Below, in pieces: positions 58,577 to 64,000 of a stretch of 64,000 nt of DNA. Within the stretch, counting starts at the first letter, position 1; each line of letters starts with the position of its first letter. The notes under the pieces are model-generated. The model was not told the DNA's origin and did not search any database. It worked only from the letters and a program-made list of their open reading frames with translations. The stretch is from Streptomyces zhihengii. Its GTDB lineage: Bacteria; Actinomycetota; Actinomycetes; Streptomycetales; Streptomycetaceae. The position numbers were made by a program, and so were the translations under genes. The DNA lies in assembly GCF_016919245.1 (NCBI RefSeq), contig NZ_JAFEJA010000001.1, forward strand, positions 2,390,001-2,454,000, in the 5' to 3' direction.

Positions 58577-59818
58577 TCAGGCCCGCCAGGCTTTCCGCAG
58601 ATCCGCGAAGGCGTCGTGGAAGCCGGGGAAGGTCTTGCGCACACAGCCGGGGTCGTCGTACGTGATGCCGGGGGTGCGCAGTCCGGTGACCGCGAAGGAC
58701 ATCACGATGCGGTGGTCGCCGTGGGTGGCGATCTCCGCGGCGCGCGGGGTGCCCGGCTCGGTCTCGATCCAGTCGGGGCCGGTGCGCGCGGTGACGCCGA
58801 GCCGGGTCAGGTTCTGGGCGCAGGCGTCGAGCCTGTCGCACTCCTTGACCCGGGTGTTGGCGACGTCCTCGATGCGGACCGGCCCGTCGGCGAAGGGCGC
58901 GATCCCGGCGAGGGTGGGCATCGTGTCGGAGATGTCGCGCATGTTGACGGTGAGGCCGGCGAGCCGCTCGGGGCCGCGGACGGTGGTGGCGTCCTCGGTG
59001 ATCCGCACCTCGGCCCCCATCCGGCGGAGCACCTCGGTGAAGCCGATGTCGCCCTGGAGGGCGCCGGTGCCGAGACCGGGGACGGTGACCTCGCGGCCGG
59101 GCGTCAGGGCGGCCGCGGCGAAGAAGTAGCTCGCCGTGGAGGCGTCCGGCTCGACGGCGTACGTGGTGGCGCGGTATCCGCCGGGCGGCACGGTGAACAC
59201 GTCGCCCTCGCGCGCCACCTCGACGCCGAAGGCGCGCATCATCGCGAGGGTGATCTCCACGTAGGGCGCGGACACCAGGTCGGTGACGGTGATCCGCAGG
59301 CCCTCGGCGGTGAGCGGGCCGAGCATCAGGAGCGCGGTCAGGTACTGGGAGGACTGGCCCGCGTCCAGGGTGAGTTCGCCGCCCTCGATGCCGTGGGCGG
59401 CGATGGTCAGCGGATGGTGTCCCTCGGCGCCCTCGTGGCGCAGGTCGACGCCGAGGGTGCGCAGCGCGCCGGTCAGCGGCCCGAGGGGGCGGCGGCGCAT
59501 CTGGGCCGAGGCGTCGAAGCGGTAGGTGCCGGACGCCCCGGCGGCGGCGAGGGTGGGCAGGAAGCGGGCGGTGGTGGCGCCGTCGCGGCAGTGCACGTCG
59601 GCCTCGGCGGCGGCCGGCCCCTCGGGCCTGCCCTCGATGTGCCAGGCGCCGGGTGTGCGTTCGATCCCGTACCCGAGTGCGCGCAGTCCTTCGGCGAAGC
59701 CTTCGGTGTCGTCCGAGGCCAGGGGCCGCAGCAGCGTGGTGGTCCCGTCGGCGGCCGCCGCGAGGAACAGCGCGCGGGCGGTGACGGACTTGGAGCCGGG
59801 GATGTCGATGACGGTCAC
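58577..59818 (-). CDS. EPSP synthase paralogue (3-phosphoshikimate 1-carboxyvinyltransferase-like)
   Basis: A 413-aa enol-transferase. Family motifs are PGSKSVTARALFLA (residues 7-20), GQSSQYLTALLM, QMRRRPLGPL, TRVKECDRLDA and DHRIVMSFAV, so the active site is largely conserved. The glycine that contacts glyphosate in E. coli AroA (GNAGTAMR) aligns with Ala 81 in RDGATTARFL. It is clearly different from the usual streptomycete aroA as I recall it (GNAGTVMR) and sits in a non-aro context, so it may serve a specialised pathway. The start at GTG 59818 gives a short N-terminus. I leave the symbol blank because a main aroA is expected elsewhere. Confidence 0.88.
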   Translation of the reverse strand: MTVIDIPGSKSVTARALFLAAAADGTTTLLRPLASDDTEGFAEGLRALGYGIERTPGAWHIEGRPEGPAAAEADVHCRDGATTARFLPTLAAAGASGTYRFDASAQMRRRPLGPLTGALRTLGVDLRHEGAEGHHPLTIAAHGIEGGELTLDAGQSSQYLTALLMLGPLTAEGLRITVTDLVSAPYVEITLAMMRAFGVEVAREGDVFTVPPGGYRATTYAVEPDASTASYFFAAAALTPGREVTVPGLGTGALQGDIGFTEVLRRMGAEVRITEDATTVRGPERLAGLTVNMRDISDTMPTLAGIAPFADGPVRIEDVANTRVKECDRLDACAQNLTRLGVTARTGPDWIETEPGTPRAAEIATHGDHRIVMSFAVTGLRTPGITYDDPGCVRKTFPGFHDAFADLRKAWRA

Positions 59819-59851
59819 GTGCGCCCATGCTGCCGTCTCGGGCGCACGCGG

Positions 59852-59884
59852 GCGGGGCGCGTCCAGTGTGTGGACGCGCCCCGC
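59852..59884 (-). terminator. Terminator after the acyl-CoA dehydrogenase gene
   Basis: A perfect 14-bp stem (59852-59865 with 59871-59884) with a GTGTG loop, between the acyl-CoA dehydrogenase stop and the EPSP-synthase-like start. Confidence 0.75.
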
Positions 59885-59930
59885 GCGGTGGCCCCGGTGT
59901 CCGGGGGGCGGGGCCGGACGGCCCCGGCGG

Positions 59931-61916
59931 TCAGGGGATGGGGCGGTGGACGTTCTCCCGGGCGGAGGGGCCGGGGGTGGCGTCGGCGATCCAGGGGCCC
60001 TCGCTGCTGGGGTCGACGATGCCGGCCTCCAGCCAGGTGTAGGTGCCGGACAGCACGCCCTTGACGATTCGGTGGTCGATGTCGTCGGTGTTGGACCACA
60101 GCCGGCCGAACAGCTCCTCGGTCCGCAGCCGGGACTGGCGGCAGAACACGTCGGCGAGCTGGTACGCCTCCCGGCCGTGGTCGCCGCCGGCGCGCAGGTG
60201 CTCGGCCCGCACGCAGGCGGCGCTCATCGCGAAGAGCTCGGCGCCGATGTCGACGATCCGGCCGAGGAAGCCCTGCTTGGTCTCCATCCGGCCCTGCCAC
60301 CGGGACATGGCGTAGAACGTCGAGCGGGCGAGCTTGCGCGAGGTGCGTTCCACGTACCGCAGATGGGCGGCGAGGTCGGGGTGCCCGGAGGGGTGGAACT
60401 CGCCGTAGGTGCCGGGGAGCTGCCCCGGCCCGGCGACGAGCCTGGGCAGCCAGCGGGCGTAGAAGGCGGCCGCGTTCGCGCCGGCCCTGGCCTTGTCGGC
60501 CATGGGCTTGTCGGGGTCGATGATGTCCCCGGCGACGGCGAGGTGGGCGTCGACCGCCTCGCGGGCGATCAGCAGGTGCATGATCTCGGTGGAGCCCTCG
60601 AAGATGCGGTTGATCCGCAGGTCGCGGAGCAACTGCTCGGCGGGGACGCCGCGTTCGCCGCGGGCGGCGAGCGATTCGGCGGTCTCGAAGCCGCGTCCAC
60701 CGCGGATCTGGACCAGTTCGTCGGCCATCAGCCAGGCCATCTCGGAGCCGTACAGCTTGGCGAGGGCGGCCTCGATGCGGATGTCGTTGCGGTCCTCGTC
60801 GGCCATCTGCGACGAGAGGTCGAGGACGGCCTCCAGGGCGAAGGTGGTGGCGGCGATGAAGGAGATCTTGGCGCCCACCGCCTCGTGCCGGGCGACCGGC
60901 CTGCCCCACTGCTCGCGTTCCGCGGACCATTCACGGGCGATCTTCAGACACCACTTGCCGGCTCCGACGCACATCGCGGGCAGCGACAGCCGGCCGGTGT
61001 TGAGGGTGGTGAGGGCGATCTTCAGGCCGGCGCCCTCGGGGCCGATCCGGTTGGCCGCGGGCACCCGGACCCGGTGGAAGCGGGTGACGCCGTTCTCCAG
61101 TCCGCGCAGGCCCATGAAGGCGTTGCGGTGCTCGACGGTGACGCCCTCGCTCGACGCCTCGACGACGAAGGCGGTGATGCCGCCCTTGTGTCCGTCGGAC
61201 TTCGGCACCCGGGCCATCACGACGAGGAGGTCGGCGACCACGCCGTTGGTCGTCCACAGCTTCACGCCGTCGACGATGTAGTCGTCGCCGTCGGGGACGG
61301 CGGTGGTGGCGAGCCGGGCGGGGTCGGAGCCCACGTCGGGCTCGGTGAGCAGGAAGGCCGAGATGTCGTGGCGGGCCAGGCGGGGCAGGAAGGCGTCCTT
61401 CTGCTCCTGGGTGCCGAACTGCTTGAGCGGCTGGGGCACGCCGATGGACTGGTGCGCCGACAGCAGCGCGCCCACCGCGGGGCTCACCGAGCCGACCAGC
61501 GCGAGGGCCTTGTTGTAGTAGACCTGGGTGAGGCCGAGGCCGCCGTACCGGGGGTCGATCTTCATGCCGAGCGCGCCGAGTTCGCGCAGTCCGTCGATGA
61601 CGTCGTCGGGGATCCGGGCGTCCCGCTCGATCCGCGCGCCGTCGATCCGCGTCTCGCAGAAGCGGCGCAGCCGGGACAGGAACTCCTCGCCGCGCCGGGT
61701 GGCCTCGCCGGTGGGCAGCGGGTGCGGATGGATCAGGTCGAGCCGGAAGCGTCCGAGGAAGAGTTCCTTGGCGAAGCTGGGCTTGCGCCAGCCCTGTTCG
61801 CGCGCGGCCTCGGCGACCTCGCGTGCTTCGCGTTCGGAGACCTTGGGCGCGGCGGGGTCCTTGTGGGCCGCGGTGCCCGGGGCGGTGTCGATCGGCTTGT
61901 CGGGTGGGGCGGACAT
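59931..61916 (-). CDS. Acyl-CoA dehydrogenase, very-long-chain type
   Basis: About 661 aa, longer than the 380-aa short-chain type. A roughly 60-residue N-terminal extension precedes the FAD-binding acyl-CoA dehydrogenase domains: FLLTEPDVGSDPARL, KLWTTNGVVADLLVV, VGAGKWCLKIAREWSAEREQWG and ELVQIRGGRGFETAESL. A C-terminal helical domain of about 170 residues follows. FAD-dependent alpha,beta-dehydrogenation of fatty acyl-CoA is likely; the electron acceptor is not visible. ATG 61916 has GAGGTGA upstream; GTG 61925 is also open. Confidence 0.93.
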   Translation of the reverse strand: MSAPPDKPIDTAPGTAAHKDPAAPKVSEREAREVAEAAREQGWRKPSFAKELFLGRFRLDLIHPHPLPTGEATRRGEEFLSRLRRFCETRIDGARIERDARIPDDVIDGLRELGALGMKIDPRYGGLGLTQVYYNKALALVGSVSPAVGALLSAHQSIGVPQPLKQFGTQEQKDAFLPRLARHDISAFLLTEPDVGSDPARLATTAVPDGDDYIVDGVKLWTTNGVVADLLVVMARVPKSDGHKGGITAFVVEASSEGVTVEHRNAFMGLRGLENGVTRFHRVRVPAANRIGPEGAGLKIALTTLNTGRLSLPAMCVGAGKWCLKIAREWSAEREQWGRPVARHEAVGAKISFIAATTFALEAVLDLSSQMADEDRNDIRIEAALAKLYGSEMAWLMADELVQIRGGRGFETAESLAARGERGVPAEQLLRDLRINRIFEGSTEIMHLLIAREAVDAHLAVAGDIIDPDKPMADKARAGANAAAFYARWLPRLVAGPGQLPGTYGEFHPSGHPDLAAHLRYVERTSRKLARSTFYAMSRWQGRMETKQGFLGRIVDIGAELFAMSAACVRAEHLRAGGDHGREAYQLADVFCRQSRLRTEELFGRLWSNTDDIDHRIVKGVLSGTYTWLEAGIVDPSSEGPWIADATPGPSARENVHRPIP

Positions 61917-62032
61917 GAGGGTCACCTCGCCGCGAGTCGGGGGATCTGCCGGGGCGTCGATCAGTCGGTGCTACTCGTTCGTACTACCCGAATACGGGCA
62001 CCACCACCAGCCTGCCTACGGCACCCGGGGCA

Positions 62033-62081
62033 TGCCGGAGCGGCCGGAGCCCCCGCACATCGGGCTCCGGCCGCTCCGGCA
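62033..62081 (-). terminator. Aldehyde dehydrogenase terminator
   Basis: A perfect 20-bp stem, 62033-62052 with 62062-62081, and a 9-nt loop, in the 181-bp gap. Confidence 0.88.
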
Positions 62082-62097
62082 GTCGGGGTGTCGCGTC

Positions 62098-63543
62098 CTA
62101 CAGCGCCAGGCCGGTGAGGACCAGCACCCGCTCGTAGGTGTAGTCGTCCATCGCGTAGGCGACGCCCTCGCGGCCGACGCCGGACTGCTTGGCGCCGCCG
62201 TAGGGCATCTGGTCGGCGCGGTAGGAGGGGACGTCGCCGATGATCACGCCGCCGACCTCCAGGGCGCGGTGGGCCCGGAACGCGGTCTGCAGGTCGTGGG
62301 TGAAGACGCCCGCCTGGAGTCCGTACGGGGAGTCGTTGACGGCGGCGAACGCCTCGGCCTCGCCGTCGGCCCTGGCCACGCCGAGGACCGGCCCGAAGAC
62401 CTCCTCGCGGGCGAGGGTGGTGCCGGCCGGGAGGTCGGCGAGGACGGTGGGGGCGTAGCTCGCGCCGTCGCGGGTGCCGCCGGTGAGCAGCTTGGCGCCG
62501 TCGCGCACGGCCTCGTCGACCCATGCCTCGACGCGCCGGGCGGCGTCCTCGCTGACCAGCGGGCCGACGTCGGTCGCGGCGTCCGACGGGTCGCCGGTGA
62601 CCTGGGCCTCGACGGCGGCGACGATCTTCGGGAGCAGGCGGTCGTAGACGCTCGCGTCGGCGATGACCCGCTGCACGGAGATGCAGGACTGGCCGCCCTG
62701 GTAGTTGGAGAAGGTGGCGATGCGGCTCGCCGCCCGGTCCAGGTCGTCCTCGCTCGACCAGTCGGCGAGGACGACGGCCGCGCCGTTGCCGCCGAGCTCC
62801 AGCGTGCAGTGCTTGCGCGGCACCGAGTCCATGATCGCGTAGCCGACCGGGCCGGAGCCGGTGAAGGAGATGACCGGCAGGCGCTCGTCCTGGACGAGGG
62901 CGGGCATGCGGTCGTTGGGGACCGGGAGCACCGACCAGGAGCCGGCGGGCAGCTCGGTCTCGGCCAGCAGCTCGCCCAGGATCAGCGCGGAGATCGGCGT
63001 GGCCGGGGCGGGCTTGAGGATGATCGGGGCGCCGACGGCGATCGCGGGGGCGACCTTGTGGGCGCTGAGGTTCAGCGGGAAGTTGAACGGGGCGATGCCG
63101 AGGACGACGCCCCTGGGGACGCGGCGGGTCAGCGCGAGGCGCCCTTCGCCGCCGGCGTCGGTGTCGAGGCGCTGGGCCTCTCCGCCGTTGAACCGGCGGG
63201 CCTCCTCGGCGGCGAACCGGAAGACGGACACGGCACGGCCGACCTCGCCCCTGGCCCACTTGACGGGCTTGCCGTTCTCCGCCGAGATCAGCAGCGCGAT
63301 CTCCTCGGTGCGCTCCGCGAGCCGCTTCGACACGTGGTCGAGGGCGGCGGCACGCACGTGCGCCGGGGTCGCGGCGAACTCGTCGAGCACGGCGTGCGCG
63401 GCCGCGACGGCCTCCTCGACCTGGGCCTCGGTGGGCACCGAGACGCTGCCGACCAGGCGGCCGTCCCAGGGGGAGGTGACGTCGAAGGCGGTCTCGCCGG
63501 TGGCCTGGCGGCCGGCGAGCCAGAAGGCGTGGGTGGAAGTCAT
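62098..63543 (-). CDS. Aldehyde dehydrogenase (NAD(P)+), family member
   Basis: A 481-aa enzyme oxidising an aldehyde to acid. The catalytic Cys is in GGQSCISVQ, the general base Glu is in LELGGNGAAVV, and ISFTGSGPVGYAI is the cofactor loop. APFNFPLN and KPAPATPISALILGE are typical of the NAD-binding domain. The N-terminus MTSTHAFWLAGRQATGE and ATG 63543 are chosen from family length; an upstream GTG at 63702 lacks a ribosome site. The substrate (for example semialdehyde or lactaldehyde type) cannot be told. Confidence 0.94.
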   Translation of the reverse strand: MTSTHAFWLAGRQATGETAFDVTSPWDGRLVGSVSVPTEAQVEEAVAAAHAVLDEFAATPAHVRAAALDHVSKRLAERTEEIALLISAENGKPVKWARGEVGRAVSVFRFAAEEARRFNGGEAQRLDTDAGGEGRLALTRRVPRGVVLGIAPFNFPLNLSAHKVAPAIAVGAPIILKPAPATPISALILGELLAETELPAGSWSVLPVPNDRMPALVQDERLPVISFTGSGPVGYAIMDSVPRKHCTLELGGNGAAVVLADWSSEDDLDRAASRIATFSNYQGGQSCISVQRVIADASVYDRLLPKIVAAVEAQVTGDPSDAATDVGPLVSEDAARRVEAWVDEAVRDGAKLLTGGTRDGASYAPTVLADLPAGTTLAREEVFGPVLGVARADGEAEAFAAVNDSPYGLQAGVFTHDLQTAFRAHRALEVGGVIIGDVPSYRADQMPYGGAKQSGVGREGVAYAMDDYTYERVLVLTGLAL

Positions 63544-63703
63544 GTCGCGGATTCCGGCCCTTCCATGGGGTGGGGAGTGTGCTGTCGCGTCGTTCACTGC
63601 ACACGGTAGGGCCGGGACCGGGCCCGGTCGTTTGTCCGGGGTGGAGTGGTCACGGCCCGGGCCTGGCCCGATTGGCACGTCCGGGGGCGACCGCACGCAC
63701 ACG

Positions 63704-63745
63704 GCGGCGGCCGGTACCGGGGCACACCCCGGTACCGGCCGCCGC
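63704..63745 (-). terminator. Perfect 19-bp terminator hairpin
   Basis: 63704-63722 is exactly complementary to 63727-63745, with a CACA loop. It lies just after the stop of the gene at the right edge. Confidence 0.88.
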
Positions 63746-63753
63746 GCGCGGGG

Positions 63754-64000
63754 TCAGCGCCTGCCGAGCAGGGTCCGCCACCAGGAGCGGCGGGGCGCGG
63801 GCGCCGCGACGGGCGGCGGCACCGGCACGACCGGCGCGGTCGCGGGCAGCGGCTGGGCGCGGCCCGGCGCGGCCGCGGGGTCCGCTCCCTCGCCCCGGCG
63901 TCCGACGGACCGGGGGGTGAACTGGGCGGGCAGGTTGTTGAGGCGGCTGGAGATCAGCGACTGGGTGATGCTCAGGTCGGCCTCGGAGACCGCGAGCCGG
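63754..64000 (-). CDS. C-terminal end of an unknown gene (partial)
   Basis: The last 81 codons of a gene running in from the right edge, ending SWWRTLLGRR-stop at 63754. The visible part reads a helical segment (EADLSITQSLISSRLNNL) and then a Pro/Ala/Val-rich linker. Codon use is normal for Streptomyces. The family cannot be recognised from this fragment. Confidence 0.6.
   Translation of the reverse strand, partial: RLAVSEADLSITQSLISSRLNNLPAQFTPRSVGRRGEGADPAAAPGRAQPLPATAPVVPVPPPVAAPAPRRSWWRTLLGRR

Overview
The window is a stretch of a Streptomyces-type (high-GC actinomycete) chromosome. Nearly every codon ends in G or C, GTG starts are common, start sites carry GGAGG-like ribosome sites, and gene ends carry long perfect hairpins mostly without U-tracts. 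The housekeeping order (rnj-dapA-thyX, dapB-M16 peptidase-pnp-rpsO, the nusA-infB-rbfA-truB-ribF block, proS, ispG-rseP-dxr) is the conserved streptomycete core arrangement. I saw no tRNA, rRNA, integrase, insertion sequence, CRISPR array or prophage gene.

Layout. 1-10.0 kb: RNA turnover and lysine/cell-wall precursor genes (rnj, dapA, dapB, M16 protease, pnp, rpsO), flavin-dependent thymidylate synthase thyX, and three small proteins of unknown role. 10.1-33.5 kb: a complete type VII (ESX) secretion locus with eccD, eccC, eccB, eccE, esxA, esxB, two mycosins, an EspI-like ATPase, an Esx/PPE-like pair, and a three-gene + strand module (166-aa helical protein, 758-aa WXG protein, lipoprotein) that looks like a dedicated substrate module. 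33.6-39.5 kb: a five-gene oligopeptide/dipeptide ABC transporter operon. 39.6-47.9 kb: the translation and transcription block ribF, truB, rbfA, a DUF503 gene, infB, ylxR, nusA and rimP, all on the minus strand. 48.0-49.9 kb: a lipoprotein, a ferritin-like DUF4439 protein and a degenerate APH-fold kinase. 50.4-57.7 kb: proS, two GNAT acetyltransferases, and ispG-rseP-dxr (MEP isoprenoid genes plus a site-2 protease). 57.8-64 kb: a lipoprotein, a divergent EPSP synthase paralogue, an acyl-CoA dehydrogenase, an aldehyde dehydrogenase and the 3' end of an unknown gene.

How the parts work together. EccB, EccC, EccD and EccE form the inner-membrane secretion machine, with EccC as the triple-ATPase motor that recognises Esx substrates. 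The mycosins are membrane-anchored subtilases, and EspI is a cytoplasmic ParA/MinD-like regulator. EsxB and the second Esx-like protein both carry a YxxxD motif of the type used as a T7SS export signal. The housekeeping block couples transcription elongation (NusA) to ribosome assembly and initiation (RimP, RbfA, IF-2, TruB).

The most noteworthy signals are the candidate T7SS substrate module, a perfect hairpin that places the infB ribosome site and start codon in its loop, a pseudokinase lacking three catalytic residues, an EPSP synthase paralogue with Ala at the glyphosate-discriminating Gly, a 19-bp tandem repeat array next to the T7SS locus, and a dispersed repeat (identical 30-bp copies 10.8 kb apart) at two convergent gene ends. 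Start codons were chosen by ribosome-site spacing and known family N-termini. No database search was possible.
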